In this document: positions 7,447 through 15,049 of the stretch, one piece after another
How positions within the stretch are numbered: position 1 is the first letter of the stretch
Layout: each line of letters opens with the position of its first letter
Source: SMXL01 sp036985715
Lineage (GTDB): Bacteria; Bacteroidota; Rhodothermia; Rhodothermales; UBA10348
Assembly: GCA_036985715.1 (NCBI GenBank)
Contig: BTQE01000028.1
Span: 1-30,596 of the forward strand
Direction: 5' to 3'
Length of the DNA: 30,596 bases
Program-made: the position numbers and the translations under genes
The notes under the pieces: generated by a model
The model's input: the letters and a program-made list of their open reading frames with translations, nothing else
What the model was told of the DNA's origin: nothing
Database searches by the model: none

Positions 7447-9771
7447 CTACAAGGCGCCGTGAGTTACCGTAATGGATCGAGTCGAACTGATGGCTCCGTT
7501 TACCATTCTCACAAAATAGACTCCGGGCGAAAGATTCAGGTTTTCGTCCCGAGGGTCCAACTGGATCATGGATACATTCGGGCTCAGAGGCTTTCGGTAA
7601 AGCCTTCTCCCCAATATGTCATAAACTTCTAATCTCAAATTATCTTTGTTTCGACGTCCTGAGATTGGGATTGTGATCAACTTGCCAGTTCCAAGTGAGT
7701 ATGGATTCGGGAACGGCGCGCCCAAAGTCGGATTCGAATCCTGATTCTGTTCACTTGATTCGGTAGTCACGGCAACTACCCCTGCTTCGACCGCAAGCCT
7801 GCGACGATCTTCGTCGATGGCTGCAGCGTAGGCCACGTTGGGGATGTCGCGACGCTCGTCAAATCTGATTTCCCCCAGATGCCAAACGCCTGGAACAATC
7901 GACGACTCCGATGACGAGGCCAGGAGAATACGAGCCGAGCGGCTCCAGTGGTCAAAGTGAGTTGAAATGAGGGCAGGAGATTTCGATGTGATCGAGTAGA
8001 AAGGGTCAAAATTCACCCACTCAAGCTCTTCAAAATGGATTTCAAATCCCCGGATAGGAATGACGTTCGACAGGTAAACTTCTAAGGTCTCGTCAGATTC
8101 TGAGTGAAAGAGAATGGAAACGGGGGCTGAGAAGTCGGTTTCCGAGTGAGCAAATCTCGTAGTTCGTACTGCCTGCTGGTTCGGTGAGACGGAGGGCACG
8201 TCGATGGAATCGGGCCAGAACCCCCGAACGATCGCGTGCATGAGTACGGTTAGATCTCGTACATCAATCTCACTATTTCCCAAGGGGAACGGGTGTAAGT
8301 CAATGGGAATGATACCCCCAGGAGGCGATACGAGACGCCCAAGTATCACGTCAATACCTACGATGACGTCGCCGATATCGACGACGCCATCGGAATCGGC
8401 ATCCCCTCGACCCCCCGTTCCAATACCTGATATCGAAATGATATCAGTGGGGCCTTGAATGCCATTGTTTCTAATGCCATTGTGTTCAATCGTAAGCGAT
8501 CCAGTTTGATATCCGAAAGATAGGCTCGTCGGCATGAAAGCCACGCGCAGAACCGAAGATTGATTCGGAGAGACCGTGAGGGTCGAGTCGATGGGCTCGA
8601 AAAGTGGATTACTGGATGAGACACTGGAAACGACTAAATCCGTGGTGCCCAAGGGATTCGAGATAGTCAAATCTAGAACCGACACCGAGTCAATCTCCAC
8701 AATGCCGAAATCAAGAACAAATTTGGAGATTTCGAAAACGGCCTGTGGCGCCTGTACGTCGAGTTCATGCTGGGGTTGATTCAGGACGATTGCGGCATCA
8801 TCCCCGGATGGCGTGGATCGCGCAGCGATTACCCTCGAAATAAATAGCTGTACCAACTCACTCGCGGGCGAGCTAAGCGAGCCCGTATCAAAATGAAGTG
8901 AAAGAAAGTCCGGATATGATCCAGGAATGAGTCCGATAACATTGTTTGCTACCAGTAAAATCTGAAGTGAGTCTCCTGCGGCGGCCCAGTCAAGCTGCCA
9001 GTTTAGAGCGTTCGCGATGCTCACACCGGCTTGGACGTCGGTTAAAGAAATGATCGAGGATGACCAGGATACAGAGAATTGAAGGCTATGCAGGGAGTCA
9101 GCAGCAACAAGATCTATCGGAATGACGATATCGGTCGACTTCTCGAGCGCGGATGAAGACGGGAACTTGAAGCCGATGGTGGAGACGGAATCAGGTGGAG
9201 TGGTCTGAGCGGTGTCCAACACCGCAGTGAGAAGTAGATCATCCAGACGAATATTCGAGCCGCCGGTTGTTCCACCCAATGCGTCGAAACGAAGCAGTAC
9301 AGACGACTGGTTGGATAAAGATCCCGGTAACGTGATCACAATGGATTCGTATGTGCTGGCAGCAACCGGCAACGGCACTCCTTGCGCAGCGACCAAAATC
9401 GGATACGATACACCGCCATCGACTGAAGCTTGGATGGCCAGGCTATCTTGCGGATAAGAAGACGTCCTCCGGGCGAGAAACGTTAACTGCCCAGATACAT
9501 ACCCGGATAGATCTATCGATGGTGAGATGACGGAGCCCGCTGAACTACCACTATGAGCCAAATTATTCCCACCCGATCCCGGCGACGAAGACGAACTACT
9601 GGTTGTCCAACCACCTCCCAGAATCTGCCATCCACTCGGCAAATCGGGAGTTGTAACCGAGTCGAAGTCTTCGGCAAAGACGACCACCTGTCCGCTCGCG
9701 GCAATTCCATTAAGAGCGAATATCAAACCGATTACTGAAAATGCAGTACGCGTTCTCATAACACTTCTCAT
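7447..9771 (-). CDS. Secreted modular protein: cohesin-like, ASH-like and dockerin-like domains with C-terminal sorting module
   Basis: This 774-residue protein starts with a signal peptide (about 1-28, ending IAASGQ). A jelly-roll region beginning VVFAEDFDSV (about 29-185) resembles the choice-of-anchor J type and contains a Ser-rich loop. Next come a cohesin-like beta-sandwich (about 198-330, LHSLQFSVSWSSSIISLTDV), an ASH/choice-of-anchor D-like domain (about 343-450, FVLDFGIVEIDSVSVLDLTI), and a dockerin-like segment (about 456-520) with the calcium-loop pattern DADSDGVVDIGD and a weaker second loop. A second cohesin-like stretch spans about 545-665. The end (about 685-774, APFPNPYSLG through YDILGRRLYR to GVYFVRM) is a type IX secretion sorting/FlgD-like module. 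It is predicted to be surface-exposed or released; the ligand is unknown. It is monocistronic and divergent from fcl. Confidence 0.82.
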   Translation of the reverse strand: MRSVMRTRTAFSVIGLIFALNGIAASGQVVVFAEDFDSVTTPDLPSGWQILGGGWTTSSSSSSPGSGGNNLAHSGSSAGSVISPSIDLSGYVSGQLTFLARRTSSYPQDSLAIQASVDGGVSYPILVAAQGVPLPVAASTYESIVITLPGSLSNQSSVLLRFDALGGTTGGSNIRLDDLLLTAVLDTAQTTPPDSVSTIGFKFPSSSALEKSTDIVIPIDLVAADSLHSLQFSVSWSSSIISLTDVQAGVSIANALNWQLDWAAAGDSLQILLVANNVIGLIPGSYPDFLSLHFDTGSLSSPASELVQLFISRVIAARSTPSGDDAAIVLNQPQHELDVQAPQAVFEISKFVLDFGIVEIDSVSVLDLTISNPLGTTDLVVSSVSSSNPLFEPIDSTLTVSPNQSSVLRVAFMPTSLSFGYQTGSLTIEHNGIRNNGIQGPTDIISISGIGTGGRGDADSDGVVDIGDVIVGIDVILGRLVSPPGGIIPIDLHPFPLGNSEIDVRDLTVLMHAIVRGFWPDSIDVPSVSPNQQAVRTTRFAHSETDFSAPVSILFHSESDETLEVYLSNVIPIRGFEIHFEELEWVNFDPFYSITSKSPALISTHFDHWSRSARILLASSSESSIVPGVWHLGEIRFDERRDIPNVAYAAAIDEDRRRLAVEAGVVAVTTESSEQNQDSNPTLGAPFPNPYSLGTGKLITIPISGRRNKDNLRLEVYDILGRRLYRKPLSPNVSMIQLDPRDENLNLSPGVYFVRMVNGAISSTRSITVTHGAL

Positions 9772-9908
9772 TGATCTTTGGACCTATTTTGACCAATAGA
9801 GGAGCGCTACTCGGAAAACCGAACATTTCACGCATTCAGGAGCTCTCTTGGGCACGAATTACGGAGATGACGTATTCTATGGGCATACATTTTGAAACGC
9901 TCTAACTG

Positions 9909-10883
9909 ATGCATCTCCAAAACAAAGATTCACGGATATACGTTGCCGGTCACAGCGGACTTGTAGGCTCTGCGATTGTGCGGAAGCTCGAAGCAGACGG
10001 TTATACGAATCTTTTGACGCGTTCATCCGACAAACTCGACCTCAGGAATCAGGGCGCCGTTGATCGGTTCTTTCATTCTGAAAAACCCGAATTTGTGGTA
10101 TTGGCAGCGGCTCGAGTTGGTGGAATCCTCGCGAATAGTCAGGCACCGGTTCCGTTTTTGGAAGACAATCTTAGCATTGAGCTTAACGTCATACGAGCTT
10201 CATACGAATCGCGTGTCAGTCGACTGATTTTTCTTGGGAGTTCATGCGTCTATCCGAAACTAGCCCCACAGCCACTAAAGGAAGAATTCCTGCTAACCGG
10301 GCCACTCGAAGAGACCAATGAGTGGTACGCAATCGCCAAAATTGCCGGCATTAAGCTCTGCGAAGCATACAGAAAACAGCACGATGCTGATTTCATTTCC
10401 CTGATGCCGACTAATCTGTACGGACCAGGGGATAATTTCGATCTTCAATCAAGCCACGTTCTGCCGGCGTTGATTCGGAAGTTTCACGAGTCAAAATCTG
10501 GCGATGGGAATGAATCCGTGGTGTTGTGGGGAACCGGTCAGCCCCGACGGGAATTTCTTTTTATTGACGATCTCGCGGACGCTTGTCTGTTCGTGCTGAC
10601 CAAGCCAGAAGAAGAAATCGAAAGAAACTCAGCAAATGGATTACTAAACGTGGGCACGGGCAGCGATCTAACGATCGAAGAGTTGGCTACGATAATTCAG
10701 GACGCCGTCGGATCGTCGGCGGCCGTCACGTTCGATACTAGTAAACCGGACGGAACGCCGCGCAAACTCATGGATGTATCGAGAATGAAGTCGATGGGAT
10801 GGGAGGCGAAAACGGGTCTGAAGGCAGGAATCCAGAATACGTATGAATGGTATAGAGAACACGAGAGAGTAGACTCCGAGTGA
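9909..10883 (+). CDS. fcl: GDP-L-fucose synthase
   Basis: The 324-residue product is an extended short-chain dehydrogenase. It has the NADP-binding GHSGLVGSA motif (residues 14-22), the GSSCVYP segment (110-116), and the catalytic Y140-x3-K144 in EWYAIAKIAGIK, followed by YRKQ and MPTNLYGPGDN, which are typical of GDP-4-keto-6-deoxy-D-mannose epimerase/reductase (Fcl/WcaG). The enzyme makes GDP-L-fucose for polysaccharide or glycoprotein synthesis. GDP-mannose 4,6-dehydratase, which supplies its substrate, is not in the window. The ATG at 9909 gives the expected N-terminus shortly before the nucleotide-binding strand. The UDP-glucuronate decarboxylase gene follows after 96 bp on the same strand, making a likely nucleotide-sugar pair. 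Confidence 0.94.
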   Translation: MHLQNKDSRIYVAGHSGLVGSAIVRKLEADGYTNLLTRSSDKLDLRNQGAVDRFFHSEKPEFVVLAAARVGGILANSQAPVPFLEDNLSIELNVIRASYESRVSRLIFLGSSCVYPKLAPQPLKEEFLLTGPLEETNEWYAIAKIAGIKLCEAYRKQHDADFISLMPTNLYGPGDNFDLQSSHVLPALIRKFHESKSGDGNESVVLWGTGQPRREFLFIDDLADACLFVLTKPEEEIERNSANGLLNVGTGSDLTIEELATIIQDAVGSSAAVTFDTSKPDGTPRKLMDVSRMKSMGWEAKTGLKAGIQNTYEWYREHERVDSE

Positions 10884-10979
10884 CCTATAATGCCCTTTTT
10901 GGCACGTTTTTAGAGGTGAAATTTCAGATCTTTCGAAGCCATTAATCCCTCAACAAAATCCAATCCGCACCTTTCCCAG

Positions 10980-11942
10980 ATGAATAACGGCAGCGCCTCA
11001 AGGCGAATCCTGGTCACAGGGGGAGCAGGTTTCCTGGGTTCTCATCTTTGTGATCGCCTTCTAGCGGAAGGCCACGATGTACTGTGTGTCGATAATTTCT
11101 TTACTGGGAGAAAAGAAAACGTTGCACATCTCGTGAATCACCCTCTATTTGAGGTGATGCGTCACGATGTTTGTTTTCCACTCTATATAGAAGTCGACGA
11201 AATTTATAATCTGGCGTGCCCTGCTTCGCCAGTTCACTATCAATTTGATCCGGTTGCCACGACGAAAGTGAGTGTGCACGGTGCCATCAATATGCTCGGC
11301 CTGGCTAAGCGAGTGAAAGCCAAAATATTCCAGGCCTCGACAAGCGAGGTGTATGGAGATCCGGCTGAGCATCCGCAGACCGAGTCATACTGGGGTCACG
11401 TAAATCCGATCGGTACGCGATCCTGTTATGATGAAGGAAAGCGATGCGCCGAGACGCTGTTCTTTGACTACCGCCGACAGCACAACCTCGAAATAAAGGT
11501 TGCCCGCATCTTCAATACGTACGGTCCGCGAATGCATCCGAATGATGGACGTGTTGTCTCGAATTTTATTGTCCAGGCACTGAAAGGCAATGAGCTCACT
11601 ATTTATGGAGAGGGAAGTCAGACGCGGTCATTTTGCTACGTTGATGACCTTATTGAAGGATTCCTGGCTCTGATGAACACTTCGAAACAAGTTACCGGAC
11701 CCATAAATCTCGGTAATCCAGACAATCGGACAATACTCGAACTTGCCGAGAGAGTGATCGATTTGACAGGTTCGAGCTCAAAACTGGTGTACAAGGAGCT
11801 TCCGAGCGATGATCCGGTGCGTCGTCAGCCAGATATATCACTCGCTCGTACTGAGCTGAATTGGGAGCCGTCCATCGGACTCGATGATGGACTCAAGTCC
11901 ACGATCGCTTACTTCGAGGATCTCCTATCGGCTACGGCATAG
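10980..11942 (+). CDS. uxs: UDP-glucuronate decarboxylase (UDP-xylose synthase)
   Basis: The 320-residue product is an NAD-dependent short-chain dehydrogenase with GGAGFLGSH at residues 14-22, the STSEVYGDP segment (120-128), HPQTESYWGHVNPIG, and the catalytic Y150-x3-K154 in CYDEGKR. It also has FNTYGPRMHPNDGRVVSNF and SFCYVDDL. This combination is diagnostic of UXS, which oxidises and decarboxylates UDP-glucuronate to UDP-xylose. Soluble bacterial UXS proteins are about 310-320 residues, matching this one, and no membrane segment is present. With fcl it implies a cell-surface glycan containing fucose and xylose, although UDP-xylose could also serve other glycosyltransferases. It converges on the adhesin-like gene ending at 12035. 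Confidence 0.95.
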   Translation: MNNGSASRRILVTGGAGFLGSHLCDRLLAEGHDVLCVDNFFTGRKENVAHLVNHPLFEVMRHDVCFPLYIEVDEIYNLACPASPVHYQFDPVATTKVSVHGAINMLGLAKRVKAKIFQASTSEVYGDPAEHPQTESYWGHVNPIGTRSCYDEGKRCAETLFFDYRRQHNLEIKVARIFNTYGPRMHPNDGRVVSNFIVQALKGNELTIYGEGSQTRSFCYVDDLIEGFLALMNTSKQVTGPINLGNPDNRTILELAERVIDLTGSSSKLVYKELPSDDPVRRQPDISLARTELNWEPSIGLDDGLKSTIAYFEDLLSATA

Positions 11943-12009
11943 AGGAAGGCCTCGAAGATCGCCGAGAACGCGGCCACGGAGACGACAACACAGATGGCCT
12001 GGAAAGCGC

Positions 12010-12048
12010 TATTTGATCAACGCCCTGAGACGAATTATTTGATCAACG
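12010..12048. repeat. 13-bp direct repeat at the 3' end of the adhesin-like gene
   Basis: TATTTGATCAACG occurs at 12010-12022 and again at 12036-12048, 26 bp apart. The second copy contains the stop region (LSLIK-stop) of the minus-strand adhesin-like gene and the first lies just beyond it. It looks like a small duplication of the gene's tail; no function is evident. Confidence 0.6.
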
Positions 12049-14875
12049 ACAGCGTCTTGGATTTGACATACGCCCCGGCACTCAAGCGGTAGAGATAGAG
12101 TCCACTGGCGAGATCTCCTGCATCCCATCGAACTTCGCGACGGCCCGCAGAAAGTGTCTCGGAAACCAGGACATCCACTTCGCGCCCCATCAAATCGTAA
12201 ATGGTCAGCGTGACTCCGGTTGTAGCCGGCAAGTCAAAAGCTATCGTGGTCGACGGATTGAACGGATTGGGGTAGTTCTGGTACAGTTCTGCGACATCTG
12301 GAATTTCCGGAGCGACTTCAGTCGGGGTAGACAATCCAAGGGTCGTAAACTGACTTACATCAGACCACGGACTGTGGCCACCCGCGTTTCGCGCGCGAAC
12401 GCGCCAGATGTAAGTCACCCCCTCGTCCAATCCAGATAGGTCGTAGTACACGACGGAACTCTGCGAGCTCATTTCGGCGGTAGGGAATATGGTCGAATCT
12501 TCGGCTGCCGGAGATGCGAATTCCTTGTCCTGTGCCTTGGAAACTTGCAGGTGATAATTCGTCGCATTTTCCACGGCCTGCCACGTGAAACGCGGATTGA
12601 CTGATATGTTCAGAGCGCCCCACGCAGGGCCAGTCGCGACGGCTGCCTGCGTCAGTGGAGCCGTAATCTCGGAAACACTTACCGTAAATTGCTGCTGGAC
12701 GGTGATCGCGCCGTCAGTAACCTCGATCAACACATTGTGAAGACCTATATCGATCGCCTCTGGCGTTCCCGAAAACGTGGCCTTTCCATTTTCTCCGGGA
12801 TTCAATTCGATCCAAGTCGGTAGGGACGGAGCAGATATCGAGAGAACATCTCCGTCAATGTCTACTGCGCTGAACAAGTACTCGTATAGAGTTCCCGGCG
12901 CTACAATGGTCTCAGAGGCCGAGGCAATCACCGGTGAGTCGTTTACCGGATCGACGGTGATGGTTGCCAGCGCAGACGCTGTCAATCCATCGGGATCCCG
13001 GATGGTATACGTAAATGAATCCGTCCCAAAAAAGTCTTGTTCAGGGAAGTACGTAACAGAGCTCTCATCCGGATTTATACTTACTGTTCCGTTCGACGTG
13101 GCTGAGACCGCCGTCACCAACGGTAGGTCACCGTCCAGATCCCAGTCGTTTGCGAGTACGTCGATGACCACCGAGCCATCTTCCGGCGTGGAGGCGTTGT
13201 CAGCCGTCGCAGACGGGGCATCGTTAACGGGAGCGATCGTAACCACTACGGTAGCAGGATCAGAAACGCTTCCATTCACGTCACTCACTATGTATTCGAA
13301 GCTGTCTGTTCCGTTGAAATCGGAATACGGGTCATAAACGATTTGGCCAGACTGCTGATCTATCTCAAGGATATTTCCGTAGTCTGGTGGAGATACGATT
13401 GATAGCGAAGCGATGTCCAACGCGTCATTCTCGGGGTCAGTATCGTTGGCCAGAACATCAATCAACATTGTGACGTCTTCATCTGTATTCACTTCGTCCA
13501 GGACGACCGTTGGAGGTGCATTTTCAGCAACACTTACGATAAAATTGAGGGTTTCTACGCCCCCCGATTGATCGCTGGCAGTGATTACAACGTTGTGATC
13601 GCCAACCTCACTCGGTGACGGTGTTCCGGAAAGAGTGGCAGATCCGTCACCGTTATCCGTGAACGACAACCAACCGGGTAGGGTTACCACAGTAATTGTC
13701 ACAAGCTCACCCTCGGGGTCGTTGAAGATGGGTTCATACAGATACGGAATATTCTTTGCACCGCGAACAATCGGTCCGTTTTCGAGGCGCGGCGCGTCGT
13801 TGGCCGCAGTCACAGTAAGAGAAACGACCACGGCGTTGGAAGCTTCTCCAGAAACGTCCAGAACGAGATACGTGAAGCTATCGAGTCCAAAGAAATCGGA
13901 ATCCGGAGTGTATGTAACAGCTCCGGTCTGCGTATTGATGTCCGTGATCGATCCATTCAAAGGCGCAGATTCTATCGAGACGGAAGAAGCATCAATTTCG
14001 TCACCATCCACGTCCGTGTCATTTCCCAAAATGTCGATCTGAACGATTGAATCTTCGCTCAGGGTCGCAGAATCTGCAAAAGCCAAAGGTGGGTCATTTA
14101 CACTATCGATGGTTAGATAGACGATGGCCGTACTCGTATCGGAGCGGCTGACGTTGTAGATCGCGTATGAAAAGCTATCGCTCCCGTTGAAATCCGGATT
14201 GGGCAAATAGGAGATGGATCCGTCAATTTGGTTGATCGTCGGAATCGTTCCAAAAGTCGGAGGGACGACGATTTCCACACTGGCCGGGTCGATGGGATCG
14301 ATTCCGGCATAGTCGTTAGTAAGAACATCAACCGTAATCTCGGTGTCCTCGTTAGATGTAGCGAGATCGGCGATTGCAACGAGTTCGGCTGCGCCTGCTG
14401 GAATGGTTAGTGATGAGACTACGAGAGCAGCGTCGTGGTTATAGATTCCGTTGCCGAGCAGGTACGTAAGATCGTCAGATGAGATCTCGTACTCCGTATT
14501 GGTGGCGAAATCCCAGACCCGAAGCAGAATTGAGTCGGAAGGCATCATTCCGTCCCGCTGTGGAGTCAGGTCATCGTCGCCCCAGACGGCCATGGCTGCC
14601 GGGTTGTTTTGCCAGACCACCTTTCCAACGCACTGGTCCGAATAGTAAGGATCCGAAGAAAAAGCGGCAATCTCGCTTCCCAGGCTGAGTGCGTTACCCC
14701 CGAGTTTGGGTGCACTGGCAGCCGGAAAAATGATACTGGCATTGAAAATATTCCCAGCCCCGTCCAGGCATGAGAAATACGACTGTGCCTGAACATCAGT
14801 GGAAATCGCGGCAATTACCGTAATCAGAAGGAGGGGGCGGGCTAAATGTCCGAGGGGTCGGACGCCACACGCCAT
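12035..14875 (-). CDS. Large secreted adhesin-like protein with cadherin-like/He-PIG/Fn3 domains and type IX sorting tail
   Basis: This 946-residue protein begins with a signal peptide (about 1-31, ending DVQAQ). A roughly 130-residue N-terminal domain (32-165) follows, with a SCLDGAGNIFNAS start, a CVGKVVW pair to the first Cys, and WGDDDLTPQRDG. This domain is shared with the neighbouring 755-residue protein. Next are at least four cadherin-like (Big_9/VCBS type) modules, recognised by EDTxITVDVLTND starts and YxPxxDFxGxDSFxY strands. Two putative-Ig (He_PIG) modules are interspersed with patterns such as LPGWLSFTDNGDGSATLSGTP. An Fn3-like module (about 745-840, FTWQAVENATNYHLQV) and a sorting tail (863-946, ELYQNYPNPFNPST to SGLYLYRL) complete it. 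The many DxDGD loops suggest calcium-stabilised, rod-like display on the surface. Its ligand is unknown. It lies 174 bp downstream of its paralogue, so it may have its own promoter. Confidence 0.85.
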   Translation of the reverse strand: MACGVRPLGHLARPLLLITVIAAISTDVQAQSYFSCLDGAGNIFNASIIFPAASAPKLGGNALSLGSEIAAFSSDPYYSDQCVGKVVWQNNPAAMAVWGDDDLTPQRDGMMPSDSILLRVWDFATNTEYEISSDDLTYLLGNGIYNHDAALVVSSLTIPAGAAELVAIADLATSNEDTEITVDVLTNDYAGIDPIDPASVEIVVPPTFGTIPTINQIDGSISYLPNPDFNGSDSFSYAIYNVSRSDTSTAIVYLTIDSVNDPPLAFADSATLSEDSIVQIDILGNDTDVDGDEIDASSVSIESAPLNGSITDINTQTGAVTYTPDSDFFGLDSFTYLVLDVSGEASNAVVVSLTVTAANDAPRLENGPIVRGAKNIPYLYEPIFNDPEGELVTITVVTLPGWLSFTDNGDGSATLSGTPSPSEVGDHNVVITASDQSGGVETLNFIVSVAENAPPTVVLDEVNTDEDVTMLIDVLANDTDPENDALDIASLSIVSPPDYGNILEIDQQSGQIVYDPYSDFNGTDSFEYIVSDVNGSVSDPATVVVTIAPVNDAPSATADNASTPEDGSVVIDVLANDWDLDGDLPLVTAVSATSNGTVSINPDESSVTYFPEQDFFGTDSFTYTIRDPDGLTASALATITVDPVNDSPVIASASETIVAPGTLYEYLFSAVDIDGDVLSISAPSLPTWIELNPGENGKATFSGTPEAIDIGLHNVLIEVTDGAITVQQQFTVSVSEITAPLTQAAVATGPAWGALNISVNPRFTWQAVENATNYHLQVSKAQDKEFASPAAEDSTIFPTAEMSSQSSVVYYDLSGLDEGVTYIWRVRARNAGGHSPWSDVSQFTTLGLSTPTEVAPEIPDVAELYQNYPNPFNPSTTIAFDLPATTGVTLTIYDLMGREVDVLVSETLSAGRREVRWDAGDLASGLYLYRLSAGAYVKSKTLSLIK

Positions 14876-15049
14876 TTATATAGTGGGATTGCTCAGAAAA
14901 ACCGTTACTAGTCCGAGTATCGACTGTCTTTGAGCGCCCCTTTAGGCGATCGGAGCATATAATTATTCTCAAAACCCACCCGCTTGTGCCATTTTCGGAT
15001 CCCAAAAAGATGCGCGAACGGGAATGAACTCGCCAGGTATGGCTAAATT

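Noticed and set aside
12777..13337. Plus-strand open frame of 186 codons inside the 946-residue adhesin gene
   Set aside because: It is an antisense shadow created by the Asp/Val/Thr-rich repeats on the minus strand; there is no start context or family match.
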